Of a DNA stretch of 64,000 bases, positions 36,753 to 47,783 are shown piece after piece; within the stretch, counting starts at the first letter, position 1, and each line of letters starts with the position of its first letter. The notes beneath the pieces were generated by a model. The model did no database searches and was not told the DNA's origin. It was given only the letters and a program-made list of their open reading frames with translations. A program made the translations under genes and the position numbers. Origin of the DNA: Azorinus chamasolen (lineage: Eukaryota; Mollusca; Bivalvia; Cardiida; Solecurtidae); the NCBI GenBank assembly GCA_963576725.1, contig OY755252.1, positions 30,460,578 to 30,524,577 of the forward strand. The letters are read 5' to 3'.

Positions 36753-37557
36753 TTATTGTAGCGAAAAAGAGCACATTGCTTCCCAGGAATACTTTCGTAT
36801 GGTATTATAACTTACTAGTCTATACAAAGTCCTAAAAGGGCGTTCGTAAAACAAATACACACACACAAAATCATTATTAATCATCAAAACGTAGCAATCC
36901 ACGACAGCTACGAGATTAACAGGGGCAGTTAACTCTGTAAACATTTGACGTGAGCACTGAAAGGAGTGCCCTTTAAAACTCGTGTCCGACAAAATCGCGA
37001 CATATTCGGATAGTGTAAATATTGCTAAGCATATTTTTTACCATTGCATACATTTTAAATAGATTTATGAAAATAATTAAAATAGAAACTGAGGTAAATC
37101 ATACAAAGAATACACGTTAAGCCCAATGTTAATCAATGATACTTGAGCATAATTGATCGAAGGGTCCATGAACCAAACAAATCGTGAACACAAATAGCTT
37201 CGCGTCTGTGGGCGCGGATCAATAAATCAAGAGAAATGAAAGATGGTGGATGTGGTTGTAGATATCTACATCATAAGCTAAAGAGCGCAGTCGTGCTCTT
37301 TTACCCGATCAGTACCCTTGCACTACTCCGCAAATAGTACCTGTTTTTACTTTTGTAACAAAAAGTATAAATTAAGGAATTTTATTGTCTTCGAAAACAG
37401 TAGAGAATAATATCTATAACCTGTAAGCAAACAAAACAGACATTTATCAGACAATGACTAGATGAACTGTTGACCTGGCTACAAAAAATGACGATGCGAG
37501 AATATACAGTAAAAACTCTCTATAACGGACACTTGTTTTAATTATTTAGTATTTGGG

Positions 37558-37652
37558 GTAGGTGGCCGCTTAAAGCAAGGTTAAAGTAAAACAGAACGCT
37601 CCTATATGAGCGTTCTGTTTTACTTTCACCTTGCTTTAAGCAGCCACCTGCC
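37558..37652. repeat. near-perfect 93-bp palindrome (MITE core)
   Basis: Arms start GGTGGCCGCTTAAAGCAAGG and meet at CGCTCCTATATGAGCG; the left flank has TA|CAGTAAAAACTCTCTATAAC at 37505. Close relatives: 58123-58212 and the half-copy at 50111-50214. Confidence 0.8.
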
Positions 37653-37892
37653 TTTAACACGAACTATTTGATGACTATTCGGCTTAAAAAGCCTTCACCA
37701 GGAAGCGAAAATAACAACGGAAGTGACGTCGACACAACGGCGTCACATACATTTGCTGATAACCGTATCCATCGACGTCGTGCAAAAACCATGTCCCAGC
37801 GTAGACAACTGTACACACATGTATATCGGTGTGCACAGCTACCCACGCACAAGCTCTAACAAAGATGTGCCCATATAATAATAATGTGTATA

Positions 37893-38482
37893 CAGTCCAA
37901 ATTAGATCTTATGGCACACCAACATAATCTACTTAAAATATAAACAAGACATACATGTAACGATGGTCTCGAGAAAAATAAAAAGATAAAAACAAAAATA
38001 AATGTATACGCCCATCAAAACATATGAAAAAACAAAACTACCCATTCCAGATATAAAACAATAAAAACAAAACAGATTCGAACCAAACTATTATAGTGGC
38101 CACCTGGCCATTATACAGTGTTATACTTGTAGTGTTTGTAAACATTGATAACAAAAGGTGTGCCATAAGATCTACTTTTAACTGTACAGTCCAAATTAGA
38201 TCGTATGGCACACCAACATAACCTACTTAAAATGTAAACAAGACATACCTGTAACGATGGTCTCGAGAAAAATAAAAGAAATAAAAACCAAAAAAAAAAT
38301 GTATACGCCCATCAAAACATATGAAAAAACAAAACTACCCATTCCAAATATAAAACAATAAAAACAAAACAGATTCGAACCAAACTATTATGGCGGCCAC
38401 CTGGGCATTATACAGTGTTTATACCTGTAGTGTTTGTAAACACTCATAACAAAAGGTGTGCCATAAGATCTAATTTTACCTG
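37893..38482. mobile_element. tandem dimer of a 0.29-kb MITE sharing one TA
   Basis: Copy 1 is 37893-38184 and copy 2 is 38187-38482. Each starts CAGTCCAAATTAGATC and ends with the complement (GATCTAATTTTACCTG in copy 2). A single TA (38185-38186) separates them, and TA flanks the pair. The inner terminal sequence TTATGGCACACC is matched by GGTGTGCCATAA. The copies are about 95% alike. Confidence 0.85.
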
Positions 38483-38864
38483 TACACTTACAAATGAAAA
38501 CAGTTGATGTTTATAAATTTTTGATGCGGGGATATGAAGTACGAGTTTTGTCGTATGCAAATGTGGATGTCTGCTTCAATTTTTAATCCTTCTCTTTTGT
38601 CTCAAAAACATAATATATTCTAATTGTATAAACAAGTGTTGATCCTAGTTCTATCATCGAATCATTTAGCGTCTCATCTAGTGCAACAGAGTTTTGCAAA
38701 TGCGATAATTGATTCTTCCACTGTGCATAAGTATATAGCCAGTAAGTCTACAACGTCCTGCTCTTCACAGCTGTAACCTGGTTGAGAATACAAGCCGTAC
38801 AATCGAATAGGCTGAGAGTATATAACAAATCATCAAGCCTTTTACCACGGTTTCTTTATTTCAG

Positions 38865-38924
38865 AGATGAAATCACTAGTGAAATATGGAATTACTTTGA
38901 TAAGCGTTTGTTTTATTTTATATG
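38865..38924 (+). CDS. METTL24-like: METTL24-like gene, signal-anchor exon
   Basis: A strong acceptor (TTTCTTTATTTCAG) precedes AGATGAAATC; ATG is at 38867. The exon encodes MKSLVKYGITLISVCFILY plus one base, then the donor G|GTGAGTG. The basic start followed by about 16 hydrophobic residues looks like a signal peptide or type II membrane anchor. Phase 1 fits the exon at 50344 exactly. The acceptor implies an upstream 5'UTR exon that I cannot place. The 11.4-kb intron that follows holds a Naiad retroelement and a LINE fragment. Linking this exon to the methyltransferase exons rests on phase and on topology of the family, so it is less sure than the later exons. Confidence 0.6.
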
Positions 38925-39199
38925 GTGAGTGCAATTAAAAATGCTTCTACTTATGCTGACGCTTAAAACTGCTGTAAATCCCTTTTTAAACCATTACTCC
39001 GTAAATATATTTCCACGCTTGTGCACACAGAGTAGACCAATATCAAGCGGTCCATGTAGGAGCCGCCTGGTCAGGGTTTGCTCTGTATTCTAGTGCTATA
39101 ATAGAAAACTCCGTGTGTCCATGTGCTATTATAACAAATTAATCTTATTAATATTCATGACATCATTATTTCCAATATGAATATTCGTGAAGGTAATGG

Positions 39200-39474
39200 C
39201 TAACCCTTCCGTTGTTGAATAACCATGTAAAAATAATGACGTCATGAATATTTATTTGCTGATTTCTTTTTTTATATTGCATATTATGCACACATGTTTG
39301 GTATTGGTAAAAACTGTAGAGTTTTATTACTTAACATTTATTATTTACTTATCATTTTATTAGCAAACAGAGCAGACCCTGATCAGGGGGCTCTTACGAG
39401 AGCGGTCTGATTTTGGTTCATTTTGTTTGCAAATGATTGGTAGTATGTGAAGAAAAGGGTTAAAGCAACTGCCA
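39200..39474. mobile_element. TTAA-type MITE, GCAAACAGAG hairpin type
   Basis: Ends TAACCCTTCCGTTG and AGAAAAGGGTTAA; hairpin at about 39361-39432 (AGCAAACAGAGCAGACCC with its partner). It lies in intron 1 of the METTL24-like gene. Confidence 0.6.
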
Positions 39475-40067
39475 AACAAGAGGTTTTATTCTGAGTCTTA
39501 ACCCTATAATTCATGAATATTTGTGTAAGAAATAATGTAATCACGACTATTAATTACAGTAGAAAACCTGGATAGTACGAACTTTTAGTAAAGATGAATT
39601 CATGCCTTTGTAGGCAGGCAAATGCTAAATGCATGGTGAAAGTCATGTTCCTAGGGGAGGTTTCTACATGATTTCATCCTGCATTAAGCTACAACCTGTA
39701 TTAAAAATCATTAATGGTACGTACTACAGCTCCTACATGAGCTGCCTGATTCGAAGCGAATCTGTTTGCGAATGTAAGTTCTACAACTACGGTAAAAACT
39801 CGACACTACAAACACTATTATTCGAAAACTATTCGAACATTATTCGAACACTCAAATACGTATCATTATTGATCTTTAACACCGGTGGCAGCTTAATGCA
39901 GGGTGAAAGTCAAGCAGAAAACACCTCTATGAGCCTGCATTAAGCAGCCGCCAGCCTAGAGAGACATACATTCTTCATTACTTAAGTTTCGTGGTATCTA
40001 TGCTAACTGTACTGCTACTACTACTAAAGTAGTGTATCGCTAATGCCACCAGATATTTTAGGTGATA

Positions 40068-40203
40068 ACCGTTGTGTATTTGAAGATTTGCAGCAGTATA
40101 TCGGTGGTTTATATGTCGCAAATTTAGTTTTACATGCGACGCGAATATTTGCGACATATAAACCACCGATATACTGCTGCAAATCTTCAAATACGCAACG
40201 GTT
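40068..40203. repeat. long palindrome with 55-bp arms
   Basis: Arms beginning AACCGTTGTGTATTTGAAGA and ending TATATGTCGCAAAT pair almost perfectly around a roughly 25-bp loop (TTAGTTTTACATGCGACGCGA). A single arm-like piece (CAGTATATCGGTGGTTTATATG split in two parts) recurs at about 41815-41850. Probably a MITE; no target duplication was identified. Confidence 0.75.
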
Positions 40204-40559
40204 AACCCTATTCTAATGAAACCATAGATCATGATGGTAAAACACAAACAATATTTTAAGTCCTTTGATATTTTCTCTCTGTCGTCATAACATGACGTCA
40301 TGAAACACCGCATATCTCCGCATTACGCATATAGAAAATAGTTCTCCAGAAACCTAGCAATTGTGCTTATATTTAATATACCAAGAACTGGTGTTTTCAC
40401 TTGATACTTTGATTTTCACAAATGAAAACCGTTAAGTCATGGTCCTTTGAATTTCTGTCCTTTCAAAACTACGAAAGATGAATCAAAGTTGACCTCGACA
40501 TTGCTCGAAATTCCACAATAAGTGTGCACATGGACAACGGCATTATTTATCTTTAAATT

Positions 40560-41200
40560 GTTTGCAATGTGGAACTGGTTGCATATTCAAGATACTTTGG
40601 CTGATTGGTGTATTTAATGAGAATGATGATAGGCCAAGTGGACGTGCAAATGGACATTATCAGGAGCGACAATCTACAGGCATGTTTGGAATTTGCAAAG
40701 AGCCTCGAGTGGTCTAGAGTGGGTGGGGCGATCTTTCATTATGGGACTGTCCTTGAAGAATTGAAGAATACTGCCGCTTCTGATTGTCGGACGAGTCGGC
40801 ATTATAGCTTCGGACACTGGCTTCATTCTGATGACCGGACTTTGTCATTATTTCCCTGGTTTTGACACCAGCATAGGCCAACAGCTAGTGCATGATTGCG
40901 GTCTCTCGGACACAGTGATTTGTGTTTTAAAACTTTTGACGAAACAAGCCTCAGCAGAAATTGTTTTCATCATTTCGTTCAGCACACGCTCACCAACAGG
41001 CCTGGATGTGTATATGATTCATTCTTCATAATCGACTGAACGTTTGGGTTACTGAATGAAATAGTTCGATCACGGATGCAGTTTTATCAGGTATGTTTTC
41101 AGAGATTTACAGGACATGTTTCCTGCATGACTCATAAATTGTACGTTTGTCAGAGATCTTAGGTTTTCTATGTAGATCTATACCACGAAGAGCGAAATTC
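40560..41200. other. unrecognised stretch with short open frames
   Basis: Less AT-rich than its surroundings, with two overlapping open frames (40605-40865 and 40831-41031). Neither gives a domain I recognise. It may be the decayed remnant of a mobile element in intron 1; I cannot say which. Confidence 0.3.
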
Positions 41201-41212
41201 AAGGTTATGTCA

Positions 41213-41367
41213 ATATGGAAAAGTAGTCAAACAGGGAGAGCCACACACGAAATGACACCGCACCAAACACCATCAAACAAGAAACGGTAAAGCCACAAGA
41301 CAAAACATAACAGGACGCATATCAAGACGAAAAACATTAAACATTAAGCATATTAAACAACAATTTG
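41213..41367 (-). mobile_element. inverted Naiad pseudo-LTR fragment
   Basis: The reverse complement matches 46909-47052 almost base for base (CGTCTTGATATGCGTCCTG, TTTACCGTTTCTTG, GGTGTTTGGTGCGGTGTC). It lies 1.4 kb upstream of, and inverted to, the Naiad at 42819. Penelope-like elements are known for complex inverted and tandem insertions. Confidence 0.8.
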
Positions 41368-42163
41368 TTTTAGTGTTTTCAGATCATTGTCTGTGATCGG
41401 TTGGTAATGATTAAGTGTTGTCAGGTCCTTCTTAAATAGTTTCAGCATGGATATAAATCTCACAGCTACATGGTCATATACCTTAAATCTTATATTTACA
41501 GGGTGCAGGTGCCACATACACCTCAAAACAGAATAGAGGAAGAGAAACGTTTGTTCAAGGACAGTGAATTAGATCAACATGTGAAATAAATGGACTCAGG
41601 ATCAACTTGTGGGAATTTGCGATAGATATTTGAGTAGAATCACCAGACTCACATTGACTACAACCATAAAGTGTGTTGAAAAAACCCCAAGCAAATTGAA
41701 AACATTTGACATTTCATTCAGCCATTCATTAAATTTTACTATGAATGCGCCTATGAATATTTCGTAGTAAATTTTCTAGTGATTCGGTTTCCGACAGTGT
41801 ATTCATTTTTTCCGACAGTATATCGGTGGTTTATATGCTTCAAATTTTGTCACGTGGACCAATCAGAATGCGTGTTACAAACATGTTGCATTAGAATAAT
41901 CCTTTTCCTGTTGAATATTCATGTAAGACATAATAACCTTATGAATATGTATTGACTGATTTTTATAATCGTAAATGTTCTTAGGATCTTTTTGTATTGG
42001 AGGAATCAGATCTATCATATTTCCATAAGAAAACAGAGTAGACCTTAATAAGATGGCTCCTACAGGAGCTGATGATCCGGATGTTTGCAACGGTGTGAAA
42101 ACAGTTTATATGAGTGAAATAGTTAATACAGTAGGGATAGGCAAAGGAAGGTGATTGTATTAA

Positions 42164-42390
42164 CCCATTCCCTGATATTGACGACTTTTGACGACTCTGT
42201 AAAGGTCACTTTGTTAAACCATTGTGATAAATAGAGCATTTGCGCCTATAGGAGCAAATGCTCTATTTATCACACTGGTTTCAAACTACAAAATTCTAAA
42301 CTTTTCCTTTTCTCTAGTTAATCCTCTTTTTGGGTAGGTGTTTTTCAAAGCAAAGAGGTTGTATCTAAAAATAGCCTATGAGGTAATGGG
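42164..42390. mobile_element. TTAA-flanked MITE, GAGCAT hairpin type
   Basis: TTAA at 42160-42163 and 42391-42394; ends CCCATTCCCTGATATTGACG and ATGAGGTAATGGG. The hairpin at about 42222-42286 pairs ATAGAGCATTTGCGCCTAT with its complement. It is the best preserved member of its family here. Confidence 0.8.
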
Positions 42391-42818
42391 TTAAGGCAAA
42401 AGGTCTCATAGCCTGGAGAGGTGTCAGTCATGCTGATTCGAGGTAGGTCTGTGGTTCTATCCGCGTTTTCTTCTGTCCCAAAAACTAAAATTTGTTTCAC
42501 ACACAGAAAAAACTCTACATGTAATTAACTGTACGTCGTGATATCACTGATATGCTGTTAGTAACGTATTTAGCCACATACAAACATACCAAACAACAAA
42601 CTAACAATCGGTGTAACTAACTTCTGAGTTTGCCCATGTTACTGCTGACCCAACCAATGCAGAATAATCTGCCTATACACACTTTATGTGCATGTTAAAA
42701 CGTTAGACCTTTATTGTTAAACAGTTTGGGTCCTGAGGGAATGCCAAAGTCATAGATTTCTTATGTCATAGAGTCACTATGTTTGTTGATATATTATAGC
42801 CTAAAATATGTATCTGTT

Positions 42819-43290
42819 TTGACCCCTGTAAGTCGGTAGCAACCCTTCCCTCTTTGTTTGCGCGATGACGGGCCGCGGGTAGTACTCTATGACGTCATAC
42901 TCTTAAATCCAGAAACGGGATGAGCTTACCAGACTCATGTGTTGCCTTTTTCTCTGTAGTGCCCTTAACGGCTTCCCTGCAGTTGCTCTGACTTTGAGTA
43001 CGTATATGACGGATTTTCACGGTTAGTACTATGCTATGTTTTACATACATTTTTCCTGTGTTTACCATCTTTTATGTTGTGGGGATGTACGGCGGAAATA
43101 CTACAATTTGCATTGTAGGGTGACTTTGAGATAAGTGTGAGGTTAGGGCGTCTCTAAACCGGTTTAAACCCCAAGTAATGCTTTTGCCACTGACCGTTCC
43201 AAGGCAGTAAATGTTTTTCTCAGCATTACTGTTATGTTTGTTTTATGTATTTGTACTTGTGCGTTTGTCGATGTTTTGTCGATGATACAT
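42819..43290 (+). mobile_element. 5' pseudo-LTR of the Naiad element
   Basis: It matches the end of the element (46318-47110) with internal deletions: shared CCCTCTTTG.TTG.GCGA.GACGG, TACTCTATGA, CTGCTCTGAC and CGTTCCAAGGC, then TTGTACTTGTGCGTT. It starts inside what is coding sequence in the 3' copy, as expected for the pseudo-LTRs of Penelope-like elements. Confidence 0.75.
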
Positions 43291-44743
43291 TGTGTTTTAA
43301 GCCACTAAACCTTTATTCTGCAAAATCGCTCCACCTACCTTCTGTTTCTATTAACAACTGTTTTCACAATGGCCCAAAAGTGGTACTTTCTCCGTTACAT
43401 AAATATATTCAACATAGTACTGTAGTTAATATAATTCAAAATAAACGGATTTTGCACGGAAGACGTAGAATGTATCCAACCATTGATAAGTGCAATGCTA
43501 AGAGGTGTATGTGCTGCAAATATCTATCTTGTAATTCTACCATTAAATCTACAATTAATGGTAGAGTTTTTACCACAAAATTTACATCAAATATTAACTA
43601 TAAAACTTCTCATGTGATTTACGTTTTAACATGAAATGCACCACTCTGTGGTATACAATATGTAGGACAAACTGGACGCTCACTAAAAACTAGATTTTGT
43701 GAGCATATATATCAATGCCGGAATAATAAAATAAAAAAAATTCTATACCAGCATTTTCGTAAATCGGGTCATTCATTTAAAGATATTACAGTTCAGCCAG
43801 TTGAACATCTTGTTTATGATTATAATTCTACAAACAGCATCAAATCTAAAGCCAGATTTATGGCAGAACTCAAATGGATAAAAAATTTACAGACACCTTT
43901 CCCTTTAGGCCTAAATTATAACATATATCAAACCGGAAATATTTCTAAAGACCCTAACATTGATATATTTTCTATTTACTCAATTAGAAAACGAAAAACC
44001 AGATCACATGGTTTACGTATAAACGGCAATATCAAACGCAAAGCTCGACATAAAACGTCTGTTTCAGATTTTCACAATATACGTCTACAATCTGGCAAAC
44101 ATACTATGCTCTCTCGTCTATGTTCTTTGTCTATTTCTTCCGTAAGAGACATTGACATAGAAGCAGACAAAGTGATCTTACGAACAGATCCTTTATATAA
44201 TACAACTTCTTTCATTCAGAACTACACTCGGCATGTTCTTCGACCACACGTTGATTCAGTGTCTGCCCATAAAAGATAGTTTTTTAAAATTCCTTTTGTT
44301 AATAAAGGTATAGATTTTATCGATCTACAATCAATATTTCGCGATAAAAACGTAATTAATACCATCCCAGCCTATTTCAAAAACTTAGAATCTCCAATTA
44401 TCTGCTATAAGTACAAAATACCTATTAGGAATAATATTTCTAATTACAATAAAATTGTATCGGACCTTAATATTGTAAATAATACTCCTGTTAGTTGAAA
44501 TTGTAATTCTTCTAAGTTCTGTTACGCCGAGGCTGGTCATGTTATTACAGGCAATTGTGACATTATCGAAAACAAATGTCTCCGTACTTTACTAACTAAG
44601 GGACCTAAATACAGACTACCTTCTTTGATAGATTTCGAAATCTGCCGTAGCAAAATTATAGAATCTTTGTTATACTTCAGTGTAAAATGGTGTCGCCGAG
44701 AACATGCAGACAATAGTGCCCTTACAAAATGGATAAAATAAAT
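43245..44743 (+). pseudogene. Naiad N-terminal GIY-YIG endonuclease and CxC linker, with in-frame UGA
   Basis: One reading frame holds, in order: a Cys-rich lead-in (KRCMCCKYLSC), a GIY-YIG endonuclease (VIYVLT at 43614-43631; IQYVGQTGRSLKTRF from 43653), a long basic linker and a CxC-type linker domain (44487-44540). UGA at 43632-43634 replaces the cysteine expected after VLT, and UGA at 44496-44498 makes the first position of CxC read UGA-N-C, followed by NSSKFCY. Both fit selenocysteine, which is reported for clam Naiads. TAG (44277-44279) and TAA (44739-44741) are not UGA and mark this copy as inactive. The endonuclease-first order separates Naiad from canonical Penelope elements. The true start codon is uncertain. 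Confidence 0.8.
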
Positions 44744-46378
44744 TTCAAATATAATGGATACACGTATCGCGTTTTACAAATCTAACATTCAACTTCTTCC
44801 GCCTAAACCTAAGAGTTCGCTTCTTAAAAAATAGTATACAAGAATTTCACTCTAAATACGTTTTTGTCCCAGCTGATAAAGCGTCAAACAATGTAATTAT
44901 CGTTTAACGACTTTATTATGTGGATGTTTTAGAGCAAGAACTAACTAAGACAAAGTCATATATTGTGGTCTCTAAGTCTGAAAACGACATAATATCTGAA
45001 CATGTTAATAAATGTAAACAGTTCAATGCTGATATATTAATCACACATCATAAACTTCCGACGATGTACTGGATACCTAAACTCCATAAAACGCCATATA
45101 AATCACACTTCATAGCAAATTCTGTCTCATGCACAACAACTGCACTATCCAAACTAATTACATCGTGTCTAACAGCGGTCAAAGAACATGTCAAGCGTTA
45201 CTGCGATAAAGCTTATGAGAATTCAGGAATTAACCTTTTTTGGTCTATAAAAAACTCCAATGAGGTTTTAACTAATTCAAAAATCAAGCAACACCAAGCT
45301 AACACTATAAGCACTTATGATTTTTTCTACACTTTATACCACATTACCACACGATCTAATTAAGACCAAACTTACTAATCTTATAAATAAAACATTTGCC
45401 AGAGAAAAAGTATCATTTATTGCCTGTAATTCTAGACATACGTTCTTTACCAATGACGTTACAAATAAATATACCTGGTGGACATATTTATATCTTTGTG
45501 ACGCTATTACGTTTCTGTTAGACAATATATTTGTTCGTTTTGGTAATTCTGTTTATCGCCAGGTCATTGGTATTCCCATGGGAACCAATTGTGCTCCTTT
45601 AATTGCAGACTTGTTTTTGTTTTGTTATGAACTGGATTTTATGGTTAACCTTAACAGCGATTCACAGGCGGATGTCATCAATGCCTTTAACAATACAGCA
45701 CGTTATTTAGACGACATTTTTAATATTGATAACCCATACTTTGATTCTATGATAACCTCAATTTACCCTAGGGAGCCCAAGCTTAATAAAGCAAATAGTT
45801 CTGACATATCTGCAGCCTTTTTAGATTTAAATTTATCTATAAACAATGGATCAATTTCTTCTGGAATTTATGACAAAAGGGATGACTTTAATTTTAAAAT
45901 AGTTAACTATCCTCATTTGGATAGGGATGTTCCCCGTGCTACATGTTACGGTGTATACATTTCTCAGCTTATTCGTTTTGCTAGTGCTTGTTCCTCTGTT
46001 GATGATTTTAACAATCGTAACCTTATTATCACTGAAAAACTACTAAAACAGGGCTACAGATATGACAAACTTCGTAAAACATTTTCAAAATTTTACCACC
46101 GTAATGTTCTACTCATCAGCAAATACAATTGTAAATTACGTACTTTTCTAAAGTTAGGTATTTCACATCCGGAGTTTTACGGTGATGTCATTTACAAACT
46201 TCGAAAAATTATTGGACACATATATTTTGATACTTTGTTTGTCAAACGTATAAAACAATTCATTAAAAAGGGATATGACCCCTCTATATTGCAGCACACT
46301 ACATGCTTGGTGGTCGACCCCTTTACAGTTGGTCATTATGCTTTCCTCTTTGCTTGTGCGACGACGGAAAAGGCTTAA
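44744..46378 (+). pseudogene. Naiad reverse transcriptase, frameshifted
   Basis: Continuation of the element through three frames. A frameshift near 44826-44833 leads to a frame with a TAA at 44905-44907 and then YWIPKLHKTPYK (about 45067-45102). An extra T in the run at about 45311-45316 shifts to the frame of RT motif A (FSTLYTTLPHDL, from 45320). Then follow IPMGTNCAPLIADLF (from about 45572), the catalytic YLDD at 45704-45715, FLDLNLSI and IYDKRDDF. The frame ends TAA at 46376-46378. The catalytic motifs are intact, but the frameshifts and stops prevent a full product. The fold class is shared with telomerase RT (family knowledge). Confidence 0.85.
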
Positions 46379-47158
46379 TACTCTATGAAGATTCCCTCTT
46401 AAACCCGTTTACGGAGGGAGGAAATTAGATATTTGTATTTTGCCAGTTCTGTCGTACCCCAAATGACTTCTCCACAACTGCTCTGACCTGAATAGTCATC
46501 GAGTACATGTCTACGATGTCAAGTTTATTATTTTTCAAACAAAACAGTTGTGCATGCTTAATATCCACTAGTAATTGTATCCTCTTGCGATTTATCTTTT
46601 ATTAAATGTCGGTGTAGAAGTGTTTCAAATAGTTTTCCCGTACTTTTAAATTATGACGTCATTTACATGATGACGTCGCTTGTTTACCTCTAACGTTTAT
46701 TTTCAAATCATTTTCATTTTGGCAGACATCGTTATGCATGTTGTGAAGTTGTCTGGAGGGGGAATTTTAATTACATTTTGACTTTGGTGAAAGTGGGACA
46801 AGGACGAGGTTGGGTACCCGTAAACCAGGTTTAAGTCCCCCAGTAGCCCTTTTTTTGGCTGCTGGCCGTTCCAAGGCGGCACTCCTGCTTTCAGCCTACG
46901 GTCAATTATGTTGTTTAATATGCTTAATGTTTAATGTGTTTCGTCTTGATATGCGTCCTGTTATGTTTTGTCTTGTGGCTTTACCGTTTCTTGTTAGATG
47001 GTGTTTGGTGCGGTGTCATTTCGTGTGTGGCTCTCCCTGTTTGACTATTTTTCCATATTTGAAATGTTTATCTCTTGTACTTGTGCGTTCGTTGATGTTT
47101 GCCATGTTCATTTCTTGTATGTGTTTGTGTATGTGTGTGTGCGTGCATGCGTGCGTGA

Positions 47159-47191
<33 letters not shown>

Positions 47192-47200
47192 TGTGTGCGC
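46318..47200 (+). mobile_element. 3' end and pseudo-LTR of the Naiad element
   Basis: It starts in the last codons of the RT frame, carries the SECIS-like hairpin at 46385-46424, and is related to the 5' copy at 42819-43290, to the lone fragment at 28510-28870 and to the inverted piece at 41213-41367. It runs into a (GT)n tract at 47158-47200, a microsatellite boundary typical of these elements. Confidence 0.75.
46385..46424 (+). promoter_or_regulatory. candidate SECIS element
   Basis: Six bases after the RT stop codon: ATGA (46385-46388), 12 bases, AAACCC (46401-46406), then GA (46421-46422). TTCCCTC (392-398) pairs with GAGGGAG (414-420), placing AAA in the apical loop and ATGA/GA at the stem base, as in eukaryotic SECIS hairpins. 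ATGA-N12-AAA keeps the same spacing in the two related copies (42889-42907 and 63883-63901), although their stems differ. The apical AAAC could also pair with GTTT, and the helix is short. Confidence 0.45.
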
Positions 47201-47328
47201 GTTGTGAATGCTTTCAAACGATGTTTTAGTGGTGGTTGCATCTTGTGGCGCATCTTTCGGGTGCTTACAGCAAAACGTATTGCGTTAAAGACTATAGTTC
47301 TCTGCTGTTGAGGTATCGGACATGTTCC

Positions 47329-47436
47329 GATAACGAGGTCGATAACAATTTACTGGATAACGAGGTCGATAACAATTTACTGGATAACGAGGTCGATAAC
47401 AATTTAAGGATAATGAGCTCGATAACAATTTACTGG
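47329..47436 (+). repeat. 27-bp minisatellite
   Basis: Three exact units plus a degenerate fourth of GATAACGAGGTCGATAACAA followed by TTTACTG. The unit is a multiple of three, so frames stay open through it. Confidence 0.9.
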
Positions 47437-47644
47437 TAATATATTCTCAGTAATCTTCATCAGGAAGATTTACAAATGCTGCTAGCGACTTGGAATGTGT
47501 TCATCGTTACTGAACTTAGATTCAAATTGATAGATTGCGTATGGATACATGTAAATGTGACATAAAAACTTGCGTAAATCCAAATCACCAAAAGTTGAGG
47601 TCATGTGGTCATCTATGTGGTGGTTTTGGTGAAGTTTGACTGCT

Positions 47645-47775
47645 TAAGCCGGTGCTAGGGTGCGTGAGTAGTGTTGCGCTATAATTACTACTCATGAACA
47701 GATTAAATAAAAACCGAGTCTGCAATTTCTTTTTTGAATTTCTACTTTTGCTTCCGAAGGATCTCCCATTTCAGA
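47645..47775 (+). repeat. 130-bp interspersed repeat, SINE-like, copy 1
   Basis: Core landmarks are GGTGCTAGG, CGTGAGTAG, ACTACTCATGAACA, GAGTCTGCAATTT and GCTTCCGAAGGATCT. Other copies: 55023-55152 (+), 49655-49790 (-) and 60625-60752 (-), with a fragment at 60900-60960 (-). No tRNA-like head was recognised, so the SINE label is tentative. Confidence 0.65.
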
Positions 47776-47783
47776 ATATATTA

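Noticed and set aside
37668..37859. 63-codon open frame on the + strand with an overlapping minus frame
   Set aside because: No domain, splice or conservation evidence; it lies next to a MITE palindrome.
40605..41031. Overlapping open frames considered as a transposase remnant
   Set aside because: I could not find convincing catalytic motifs in any frame; recorded only as an unrecognised stretch.
44277..44279. TAG in the Naiad frame as a recoded amino acid
   Set aside because: Only UGA fits the known recoding of this family; this copy also has TAA stops and frameshifts, so TAG is best read as decay.
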